A DNA stretch of 6,498 nucleotides, from assembly GCA_913040875.1 (NCBI GenBank), contig CAJWHX010000202.1:1-6498 (forward strand), in the 5' to 3' direction. Source of the stretch: an uncultured Pseudomonadota bacterium (GTDB taxonomy: Bacteria > Myxococcota > UBA796). Below, in pieces: positions 1-6,404 of the stretch. The notes under the pieces were generated by a model. It did not search any database and was not told the DNA's origin. It saw only the letters and a list, made by a program, of their open reading frames with translations. Position numbers and translations under genes: made by a program. How positions within the stretch are numbered: position 1 is the first letter of the stretch; each line of letters opens with the position of its first letter.

Positions 1-643
1 AATCTTTTAACGATAGATATTCAAGTGCGGTAAGACTTCCAATCCAATCTGGTAAATCGGTGAATCTCTTCAATTCTATCGATAGGTCCTTAAGATTGGT
101 CAGTTCTCCAAGACCTTCTGGAAGTGCCATCGGCTCATTATCACTTAAGTCAAGGAAATCTAGATTTGTCAGATTCACGATACTATCTGGTAACGTCGTT
201 ACATCATTCGAACCCAGCGCAAGTGCCTTTAGATTGGTCAACGTTCCGATGTCATCTGGTAAGCAAGTTAACTTGTTGAACATCAATCCCAGATTTTCTA
301 GATTGGTTAGATTCCCAATACAATCGGGTAAACAACTCAAGTCATCACCAATACAATCCAGTCTGGTTAGAGATAGAATGTCCTCATTCCATTTTGCAAG
401 GTCACCCAAAGCCCACACTGAAAGATATACACTGTTTGGAAATCCAGAAAACACCTCTTTTAGAATATCGACATCCAAATCTCTTGATACAGATGTACAA
501 CCAATCTGCTCTAAGAATTGTCGGAATTCTTCTTCTGATTGAATCAGTCCCCTCACCAACTCTATCCCCTGTTGAATGTAGGTCACATCCTCTGACTTCA
601 ATAAGTTCTTAATCTTCTCGACTTGTTCGGTACTCAGTTTCAT
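1..643 (-). CDS. Leucine-rich repeat protein, N-terminal 214 residues (partial, runs off the left edge)
   Basis: Reading the minus strand from the ATG at 643 gives 214 codons with no stop, so the gene continues past the window edge. The N-terminal region (about 1-90) contains IQQGIELVRGL (23-33), SEEEFRQFL (36-44) and WALGDLAKW (77-85). All three line up in order and spacing with the 334-aa LRR protein, which marks the two as paralogues. LRR units of about 23 residues begin near 91 and are very regular, for example NKLTCLPDDIGTLTNLKAL (123-141). About five are visible. There is no signal peptide or membrane segment in the visible part. It has its own Shine-Dalgarno site and is separated from the preceding LRR gene by 186 bases, so it may have a separate promoter. 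Being cut off, it could carry further repeats or an additional C-terminal domain that cannot be judged here. As an LRR protein its expected role is protein binding; the partner is unknown. Confidence 0.93.
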   Translation of the reverse strand, partial: MKLSTEQVEKIKNLLKSEDVTYIQQGIELVRGLIQSEEEFRQFLEQIGCTSVSRDLDVDILKEVFSGFPNSVYLSVWALGDLAKWNEDILSLTRLDCIGDDLSCLPDCIGNLTNLENLGLMFNKLTCLPDDIGTLTNLKALALGSNDVTTLPDSIVNLTNLDFLDLSDNEPMALPEGLGELTNLKDLSIELKRFTDLPDWIGSLTALEYLSLKD

Positions 644-651
644 CTACCCTA

Positions 652-656
652 CCCTC
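652..656 (-). promoter_or_regulatory. Ribosome binding site of the truncated LRR gene
   Basis: GAGGG on the minus strand, eight bases before the ATG at 643. An in-frame TAG directly precedes that ATG, so the protein cannot start further upstream. This fixes the start of a gene that otherwise runs off the window. Confidence 0.7.
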
Positions 657-761
657 TTTTGATTTCCCATTTTAGATACCGACTTTTATTGTCCGTTAAA
701 CATTCGGAGGAAAACTAATTTTCTAAAATCGGAAAGATATTCTTCATTAATGTACAGAACC

Positions 762-775
762 TGTTGATATCAACA
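762..775. repeat. Perfect 14-base palindrome, possible operator
   Basis: TGTTGATATCAACA reads the same on both strands. It lies about 120 bases before the start of the last LRR gene. On the minus strand it contains TTGATA (773-768), a fair -35 box, but the -10 region at the right distance (TAATGA) is poor. The length and symmetry suit a binding site for a dimeric regulator. Chance occurrence cannot be excluded. Confidence 0.4.
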
Positions 776-829
776 CCATCTCCCTTTCACCCTTTAAGGA
801 TCCGTGTTGGTTGCTCCCATTCGACACGA

Positions 830-1789
830 TTAAGCATCGTAATCTGGTGACCGAATCTTACAGTCTGGCAAAGCCGTCTGAATCTCCTCTATTTGCGAGG
901 TAGACACAGTCGTATACGTCAAGTGCAACTCCTTCAGGTTCTTCATCGATAAGACCGCGGGCACAATGCTCTCAAGTTCACACGTAAAGGATACATCCAA
1001 TACCTCTAGGAGATTTAAATCACCTAAGGTGTCCGGCAGTGACGTTAACGCTGTATCAAACACAAACAATCCCTGCAACTGCGTTAGATGCTTGATTGTC
1101 GGAGGAAAGGTACGCAGCCCAGTCCGACATACATTCAACTCCGTCAACCGCGTCAGATTACCAATCCCCCAAGGTAAAACACTTAGTCGATTATAGGACA
1201 CATCCAGTTCTCGAAGTGCCGTCATGTGCTTGACCCAATCCGGGACTTCATTGAGCCCATTATGAGAGATATCCAACTTGATGATTTGATTCTTGAGTGA
1301 TGGTGCCTCAGCACAATCAGAATCCATATAGGTCAAATGTACCTCGGTGCCAGAGTACCCTTCGTGCTCCCATGCTTCCAATAGGTACAACTGAGAATCA
1401 TCCAAACTGATACAGGCTAAGCCTTGCGGAATATAGTCAAGAGGGTTCCCTTCAAGACGAATCAAAGTCAACTGTGATAACTGTTGGAAGGTGTACGGAA
1501 GATGTTCTAGTCCACGATTGCGCAAATCCAGCACAGTCAAGTCACGAACCCACTCTACCTGATATTCATGCATCAACACGAGTAGATGAAGACTCAAAAA
1601 GGACTGATTCCCCAGTTGTACGTACCACGCTGCAAGAGATGTCGGCATCTCTAAACAAATGCGTCTAAATACAGTTTGAATACTCTGCAGTTCAAGAGAC
1701 CGAAGTTCCGTTATCCCATTCTCTATCTCAATAAATGCATCTGAAAACAACAGACACAAAAGCCAGTCCTTCGATACAAAGTTGCTCAT
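830..1789 (-). CDS. Divergent leucine-rich repeat protein with an interrupting insert (319 aa)
   Basis: An N-terminal region of about 83 residues comes first. Its segment IEIENGITELRSL (20-32) aligns with the IEQG/IQQG segments of the two neighbouring LRR proteins, although the rest has diverged. Two LRR units follow at about 84-120. Next comes a stretch of about 47 residues (121-167) that does not fit the repeat and contains several acidic and aromatic residues. About five more units run from 168 to 292, for example LDISHNGLNEVPDWVKHMT. The tail STSQIEEIQTALPDCKI closely matches the tail of the partial gene at 6498-6405. The start ATG shares ATGA with the stop of the preceding gene, and no good Shine-Dalgarno site is visible, so translation is probably coupled to it. 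No signal peptide or membrane segment is seen. The family is clear; the partner is not. Its looser repeats suggest a different ligand or relaxed constraint compared with its neighbours. Confidence 0.93.
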   Translation of the reverse strand: MSNFVSKDWLLCLLFSDAFIEIENGITELRSLELQSIQTVFRRICLEMPTSLAAWYVQLGNQSFLSLHLLVLMHEYQVEWVRDLTVLDLRNRGLEHLPYTFQQLSQLTLIRLEGNPLDYIPQGLACISLDDSQLYLLEAWEHEGYSGTEVHLTYMDSDCAEAPSLKNQIIKLDISHNGLNEVPDWVKHMTALRELDVSYNRLSVLPWGIGNLTRLTELNVCRTGLRTFPPTIKHLTQLQGLFVFDTALTSLPDTLGDLNLLEVLDVSFTCELESIVPAVLSMKNLKELHLTYTTVSTSQIEEIQTALPDCKIRSPDYDA

Positions 1790-2790
1790 AGCATTAGTTT
1801 GTCACCAAACAATAATTTCAGTCTTTGAATCTCATCTACTGTCATTGGATTGTTCTCAACATACACTTCTGACAGGGTGGTCAACCCAGCCATAGAATCA
1901 GGTAGAGTCTGAAGCTGATTGCCAGTGAAAAAAGCATAGAGTATACTGTCCCACCCCGAAACAGACCCCGGAATCTCCGTCAACTGATTGCCATTAAAAT
2001 CTACGCTTGTCAATGCACGGAGGTCCCCTATTGATTCAGGTAAGCACGTTAACTGATTGCTTCCCAATCCTAGAGACTCAACAGCTGTGAGTTCCCCAAT
2101 ATTCTCGGGCAACTGTGTCAGTTCATTCCAATACAAGTCTACATCCTGTAAACGGGTCAGTGCACAGATTGAATCTGGTAAACGGCGTAGATTACCAGAT
2201 CGAATACTCAACTTCTTTAAATTCACTAGTTGTCCAATACTCTCTGGAAGTGTATACAGTTCAGAACCATTTGCATCCAAAATCAGCGTCTCTAGATTGG
2301 TTAGCAGTCCGAAATCAGGAGGCAAATGTGTCAGTGGATTGCCAGTGATCTGAAGCCTTTTCAAATTGATCAATTTCACAAAGGAATCTGGTAAACAGGT
2401 AAGGTGATTTGCCTGCAAGTACCCATAAGTCACTCCAGTCAAAAAACCAATCGAGTCGGGTAATTTCCCCCAACCATTACCCCGAAAATCAATGGCTGTC
2501 GTCCTCTCTACAATCGCAGGACACCATTGAGCCAAATACCCCAACGCCCACAAGCCCAAATAATTGACGATGTCGATCAGTTCTGGAGCCTCTGCATTTT
2601 CAAACAAGGCAATCATCTGTTCCAAAGAAGGTTCTGCGGTAAGTTCAACCTTTCCATACTGAGAAATAAATGCTCGAAACCCTTCTTCCGTGGTACACAA
2701 CGTCTCCACAAGAACCGTCCCCTGTTCGATAAAAGACAGCTCATTGGTGGAAAACAGTTCGGATATCCGATTCAATTGTGCTTCAGTCAT
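1786..2790 (-). CDS. Leucine-rich repeat protein (334 aa), first of the downstream LRR set
   Basis: Residues 1 to about 95 form a non-repeat, probably helical region containing IEQGTVLVETL (21-31), TEEGFRAFI (34-42) and WALGYLAQW (81-89). About ten repeats of roughly 23 residues follow from about 98 to 330, with the pattern LPDSIGxLTxLxxLxLxxN. One unit near 167-191 is two residues longer. The last unit, NPMTVDEIQRLKLLFGDKL, is a typical C-terminal cap. The repeat class is the short, regular type shared by Shoc2/Scribble-like, Roco and many bacterial LRR proteins. These fold into a curved solenoid that binds proteins. There is no signal peptide, membrane helix or catalytic domain, so a soluble cytoplasmic binding protein is expected. 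Its stop overlaps the next LRR start by four bases, and it begins 39 bases after the giant membrane protein gene. The LRR call is firm; the ligand is unknown. It could be an adaptor, sensor or effector-like protein. Confidence 0.95.
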   Translation of the reverse strand: MTEAQLNRISELFSTNELSFIEQGTVLVETLCTTEEGFRAFISQYGKVELTAEPSLEQMIALFENAEAPELIDIVNYLGLWALGYLAQWCPAIVERTTAIDFRGNGWGKLPDSIGFLTGVTYGYLQANHLTCLPDSFVKLINLKRLQITGNPLTHLPPDFGLLTNLETLILDANGSELYTLPESIGQLVNLKKLSIRSGNLRRLPDSICALTRLQDVDLYWNELTQLPENIGELTAVESLGLGSNQLTCLPESIGDLRALTSVDFNGNQLTEIPGSVSGWDSILYAFFTGNQLQTLPDSMAGLTTLSEVYVENNPMTVDEIQRLKLLFGDKLML

Positions 2791-2794
2791 ACCG

Positions 2795-2798
2795 CCTC
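2795..2798 (-). promoter_or_regulatory. Ribosome binding site of the first complete LRR gene
   Basis: GAGG in the context GTGAGGCGGT, four bases before the ATG at 2790, inside the 39-base gap after the membrane protein gene. The spacing equals that of the GGAGG before the 1152-residue gene. No terminator-like hairpin is visible in this gap, which favours read-through from the upstream gene. Confidence 0.6.
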
Positions 2799-2829
2799 AC
2801 TTAGGTGGAAATTCTTGTCTAGATTATTC

Positions 2830-5800
2830 TTAATCCTTATCCGTGTCAAAGGCACCATCTGTCGCCGCTTTCACAATGGTTGTAAAGAAAAGCATCAGCA
2901 ACACTGCAGGAATACCAAAAGAAGCCTCCCCATCAGCCATCGTCCAAATGAGCGCCAATCCATAGGACATAACCGCAGACACAGCAAATGACGGAAGGAT
3001 ATTTTGAACGCTATCTTTAACTGAAACTCCCATCCCTCTATGCTTTGATGCATAGGGATATCCAAATGCAAAGGCAAGTGCAGCCACCACACTGAGTAGA
3101 GATGCGACAACATTACCCTCATATAGATTCAACAGGCTGCCACCAAAATCAAGCAGTAGCGTTAACGATACGACCGCAGCGACAAATGAACTCAGTCCAT
3201 GGTTCAGCATGAATCCTAGTATTGTTCCACCGAACGAGGTGACTTGGCCTTTTGTAAACTTCTTGGCCAACCCATGTAAGCCTTGAGTGCGTAATGTACT
3301 ATCCACAACCATTAATTGATTGTCGAGTGGATCCTGCTTCTGATCTACTAAGGTCCACTGACCCTCCTCAGCGTCTTTTGGACTCTCCGTAGAAAGCGTT
3401 TGCATTCGGTGTTGAATAGACAGTAATAATGGAGAATATAGACGTCCAAGTTTCTTAGGCTGTTCCAAAACCTTTTGGGTCAAGATTTCATAGACTCCCT
3501 GTAGATCTTTGGGATACCCGTCAAATACTCCCTCGAAAGACTTTAGACCTTGTTCAAAATGATTTGCCGTCCATTCAGATTGATGAGTCAGATTGTCGAT
3601 CCACGCTTGAGAGACAAACTGTTCCACCCGCGTAGCCTCAAAAACCTTCAACGTATGTTTCCAGTACCCATGTTTTCCTTTCAACTTCAACTGTAGTTTG
3701 TCAAATGAAATGAACGGAGATTGAATCTCTTTGTCCCACTCTAAATAACTTTTCTCATTGAGTACGATCTCTGACATCACTTGATGCAATTTCTTCACAA
3801 CGGTGGAGTACATCAAATCTACTTCATATGGTACCTGACGCTTGAGGGCCGTTGAAGAATAGGTGACCAACTTTGCCAACTCACTATCAAAATCTGTCTC
3901 TGTTCCCTTATCGAGTTCTACAATGAGCGATTTAAACTGGGACAAGACCCCATGTATTTCCACAACTTGTGAGTTGCTCACTTGGGCATCATGTAAAATC
4001 AACCCCAAAAATGTTTGTATGTTCTCGAAAAACTCAATGAGTTTACCTTCTAGATTGTTCTTGCCGAGTGCCAAATAATCTGTCAGTTCTGACGCTTTGG
4101 TCCATTCTGTCCAAAAGTCGACCAAGTCTGTCCATAGAGAAGCCCTCCAATTTGGATTTTGAAGGTGAAAGACATTGGCTGTTGCATGAGTCTGTAGAAA
4201 TCCTTCCCAGATGATGTCAAACTGACGTAGAACATCTTCGGTGCTTAGATAGATTTGCTGAGTATTCCTCTTGTTTGCATTCGGTTTCGATTGCTTAGGC
4301 AAAACCCTACGCGCCTTTTCATGCTTAGAGAGTTTAGCGCATAAATCGCCCCAATTGGCTTTCGTATATTGAACCGACTGAGCGCCCAACAAATGGAATG
4401 GGAAGTATAGATTCTTTGCAAAGATCATATAGATCTCATCGTCTGCCTCATACAAAGACAAACGCCAGAACAGATGAAACTTTTGTGCTTCAGTTGTGCA
4501 GTTGATCAAAAATGACTGGATAATCTGAAAAATCAACGGAGTTCGATAGCCGTTAAAGATGCTGGTGCTCATCAACCAAACGGCGATTGGACTGGCTGAA
4601 TAGTGAGACGATTGTGCCGCTGGTGCCGTAAAGACTCCCTGAGTTTGTACATTGCCTTTCTGTGCTAGCACAAACAGTTCTTGCAGTGCACCATCTCGTA
4701 TTAGCTGTGCCAGTTCATCTTGATGGCACTTAATCAGTTCTGCGTGGACCAGAATCGCAAGCATGATGATCTGTTTGGTATACCCTACCTTCCCAATCTC
4801 ATTTTGCTTATTTTGTGAAACATAAGCTCGTTTGACGTGTGACAACATAGACTCGTTTAATCGAGACACTTTATCAAAGACTGGATTCACTGTACTCTCG
4901 AGTAATTCAGTAGAAAACCCACCCTCAAACATATCCTCAGTTGAAAGCAAATACCAAACGTCAAAAAAGGCCACCTTACGTTCTCCCCGAGTCAACAGGG
5001 AATATCGCTTAGAGCCAACAAATATCTGGTAGCACTCTATGAGACGATGTCGCTGCTCATCAGCAGAGAGATTGTTCAAATAATCAATGCGCTCGTACAG
5101 TATAGATGTCCCAGTGGGTCTCACGACACGAAATCCTTCTTGCCATTTCGCTATGTAATCATACCTAAACTCATGCCAATTAGCTGTAATAACATCCGAG
5201 GTAAACCACTGCTCCACTTCTAGATACAATGGAAGATTAGAGATCTGAGTGCCAGGGCTACTTTGGTTAACCGTATACAGTCTGTCCACCAACTGGACAT
5301 TACTTTTCAGAGCGCGTATCTTTAGTACTTTTTTACGAATCTTTGTTTCAGATGCTGCTTGAAACGGTGGATCTGGTTGGGTTTGAGTGCTCAGTGGTAG
5401 ATCCGATATTATCGTTAGGCTTGGGATATCTAGACCTTGAATCACACTCCAGTCTAGTCCACTGCTATGGCCATCAAAGTAAGCGACTTCCAGTAATGCA
5501 GTATACAAGACACTCAAACATGATGGGTCATTAATCTTTGAAATGTGCGGGGCGAAATCGTTCTTTTGAGTATTGAACATTTGTTGACGCCAGTCGCTAT
5601 CAAGTGTCGCAATTTGTATCAGGAGATAGAAACTGTGGCGATGAACATGCGCATGACCACCATATCTACTGTTGGCAACAGCTTCAGACAATTGTGAAAA
5701 GACTTTCCGAATGGTGCCTTTATTTTTTGCAGGATTCGAAAAGTTAAACAATTGAGACAACGACGCATCTACCTTTGCGAAAAAGAACTCTGTATAAAGC

Positions 5801-6288
5801 GTATCGTTTGAGTCTAATCCATCTGGATATATTGACTTGTACAACTGCTTACTGCTTCTGTAGAACCTCGCTATAAGTTGTGCCGCCATACTCCACACAT
5901 CTCGAGGAATGTAATTGAACACATCCCCAACCCACACATCCAAATCTGGAATCAAATCCACAAAAATGGTGGCGTGATCATCCAATGTTAGCAACGCATG
6001 CAACCACTCTTTGGTCTTTTCCTTCCCCAATATTTTCTGGCGTGTCTCCCAAGGCCATAGAGCACCTGCACCGTTAACTTTCAACGTCAGTGGTAAAAAT
6101 GCACCGTACAGAGTCGCCTCTGCACAACCCGGATGCTTTTGTGATGTTTTCACCCATTTTTGACGCCAGATACCGGCATTGAACATACCTGCTCTCAACA
6201 GTGGATGCCCTTTATGCTTGGCCAAGCAAGCCTGATACAAATGACCGGCTACTTCTTTGGCTTCGAGACGTCGTTGCTGTAAAGACAT
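2830..6288 (-). CDS. Giant unrecognised protein with four C-terminal membrane helices (1152 aa)
   Basis: I do not recognise this family. Residues 1 to about 1010 look soluble and mostly helical, rich in Trp, Phe, Tyr and Leu. They are broken by polar linkers near 300-318 (Pro/Gln-rich), 658-680 (basic) and 963-990 (acidic). There is no N-terminal signal peptide. No Walker A P-loop, kinase, nuclease or protease motif is visible. A striking alternating histidine run, HAHVHRH, lies at 212-218. The C-terminus holds four probable membrane helices, at about 1023-1049, 1059-1079, 1097-1117 and 1124-1142, and ends in a short acidic tail (DTDKD). This suggests a large domain anchored to the inner membrane from its C-terminal end, probably facing the cytoplasm since no export signal is seen. 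It sits among LRR genes on the same strand, with an LRR gene starting 39 bases after its stop, so joint expression is likely. The frame is intact. That it is a real gene is near certain; its function is unknown. Confidence 0.9.
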   Translation of the reverse strand: MSLQQRRLEAKEVAGHLYQACLAKHKGHPLLRAGMFNAGIWRQKWVKTSQKHPGCAEATLYGAFLPLTLKVNGAGALWPWETRQKILGKEKTKEWLHALLTLDDHATIFVDLIPDLDVWVGDVFNYIPRDVWSMAAQLIARFYRSSKQLYKSIYPDGLDSNDTLYTEFFFAKVDASLSQLFNFSNPAKNKGTIRKVFSQLSEAVANSRYGGHAHVHRHSFYLLIQIATLDSDWRQQMFNTQKNDFAPHISKINDPSCLSVLYTALLEVAYFDGHSSGLDWSVIQGLDIPSLTIISDLPLSTQTQPDPPFQAASETKIRKKVLKIRALKSNVQLVDRLYTVNQSSPGTQISNLPLYLEVEQWFTSDVITANWHEFRYDYIAKWQEGFRVVRPTGTSILYERIDYLNNLSADEQRHRLIECYQIFVGSKRYSLLTRGERKVAFFDVWYLLSTEDMFEGGFSTELLESTVNPVFDKVSRLNESMLSHVKRAYVSQNKQNEIGKVGYTKQIIMLAILVHAELIKCHQDELAQLIRDGALQELFVLAQKGNVQTQGVFTAPAAQSSHYSASPIAVWLMSTSIFNGYRTPLIFQIIQSFLINCTTEAQKFHLFWRLSLYEADDEIYMIFAKNLYFPFHLLGAQSVQYTKANWGDLCAKLSKHEKARRVLPKQSKPNANKRNTQQIYLSTEDVLRQFDIIWEGFLQTHATANVFHLQNPNWRASLWTDLVDFWTEWTKASELTDYLALGKNNLEGKLIEFFENIQTFLGLILHDAQVSNSQVVEIHGVLSQFKSLIVELDKGTETDFDSELAKLVTYSSTALKRQVPYEVDLMYSTVVKKLHQVMSEIVLNEKSYLEWDKEIQSPFISFDKLQLKLKGKHGYWKHTLKVFEATRVEQFVSQAWIDNLTHQSEWTANHFEQGLKSFEGVFDGYPKDLQGVYEILTQKVLEQPKKLGRLYSPLLLSIQHRMQTLSTESPKDAEEGQWTLVDQKQDPLDNQLMVVDSTLRTQGLHGLAKKFTKGQVTSFGGTILGFMLNHGLSSFVAAVVSLTLLLDFGGSLLNLYEGNVVASLLSVVAALAFAFGYPYASKHRGMGVSVKDSVQNILPSFAVSAVMSYGLALIWTMADGEASFGIPAVLLMLFFTTIVKAATDGAFDTDKD

Positions 6289-6404
6289 AATGCCTCCAAT
6301 TGGGTAAACAAGTTTTCTGACGTCAACATATCAAAATTGACTACACTATTCTGTTGATTCATCGTAAATTCATCGAAAACAGATCTGGAATCAATGAATC
6401 GAAC
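6289..6404 (-). other. 116-base spacer with a small inverted and direct repeat cluster
   Basis: This spacer lies between the upstream LRR gene tail and the giant membrane protein. Read on the minus strand, ATTCATTGA (6399-6391) pairs with TCGATGAAT (6376-6368). They form a 9-bp stem with one G-T wobble around a 14-base loop that contains the palindrome CAGATCTG. The right arm is followed by a second CGATGAAT (6364-6357), 11 bases on. There is no T-run after the stem, so it does not look like an intrinsic terminator. A TTGACG at 6326-6321 resembles a -35 box, but no acceptable -10 lies at the right distance. A regulatory site is possible but not shown. Confidence 0.4.
6293..6297 (-). promoter_or_regulatory. 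Ribosome binding site of the 1152-residue protein
   Basis: GGAGG on the minus strand, four bases before the ATG at 6288. The spacing is slightly short but the match to the Shine-Dalgarno core is perfect. There is no other ATG, GTG or TTG between this start and the in-frame TGA upstream, so the start is well supported. Confidence 0.75.

Larger units (their letters stand above)
644..829 (-). other. 186-base intergenic spacer with a perfect 14-base palindrome
   Basis: This is the longest non-coding stretch in the window, between the stop of the 319-aa LRR gene and the start of the next LRR gene. All three minus-strand frames hold only fragments of a few codons, such as a ten-codon ORF near 746, and nothing that looks like an LRR remnant. 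It holds the palindrome at 762-775, weak A+T-rich hairpins near 706-727, and a ribosome binding site at 652-656. A TAAAAT (674-669) resembles a -10 box but lacks a good -35 partner. No convincing terminator is seen. Its length makes an internal promoter for the last LRR gene plausible. Confidence 0.5.

Noticed and set aside
60..542. A 160-codon plus-strand open frame, and others on the plus strand such as 2057-2353 and 2527-2991
   Set aside because: They are antisense to well-supported minus-strand genes. The ones over LRR genes stay open only because the LRR codons repeat, and their Ser/Arg-rich translations do not resemble proteins.
1..640. Regular short repeats as a possible CRISPR array or minisatellite
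   Set aside because: The period is about 69 bases with degenerate units that stay in frame and translate into clear LRR units, so the repeats are coding.
803..828. A hairpin just after the 319-aa LRR gene (CGTGT...ACACG with an inner TGG/CCA pair) as a terminator
   Set aside because: The stem is short, has a four-base bulge and is not followed by a T-run on the minus strand.
2895..3122. A 75-codon minus-strand frame inside the giant gene
   Set aside because: It is a shadow in another frame over the hydrophobic C-terminal region of the intact 1152-residue frame, with no ribosome binding evidence.
2830..6288. The giant protein as a STAND/NLR-like NTPase that would fit with LRR partners
   Set aside because: No GxxxxGK[S/T] P-loop or Walker B-like acidic motif was found by eye anywhere in the 1152 residues.
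6321..6326. TTGACG as the -35 box of a promoter for the giant gene
   Set aside because: The sequence 15-18 bases downstream (around CCAATT) does not resemble a -10 box.
6249..6362. A 37-codon minus-strand frame starting MNQQNSVVNFDM that overlaps the start of the giant gene in another frame
   Set aside because: It has no clear ribosome binding site and no recognisable similarity. The giant gene has a perfect GGAGG of its own. A leader peptide remains possible but unsupported.
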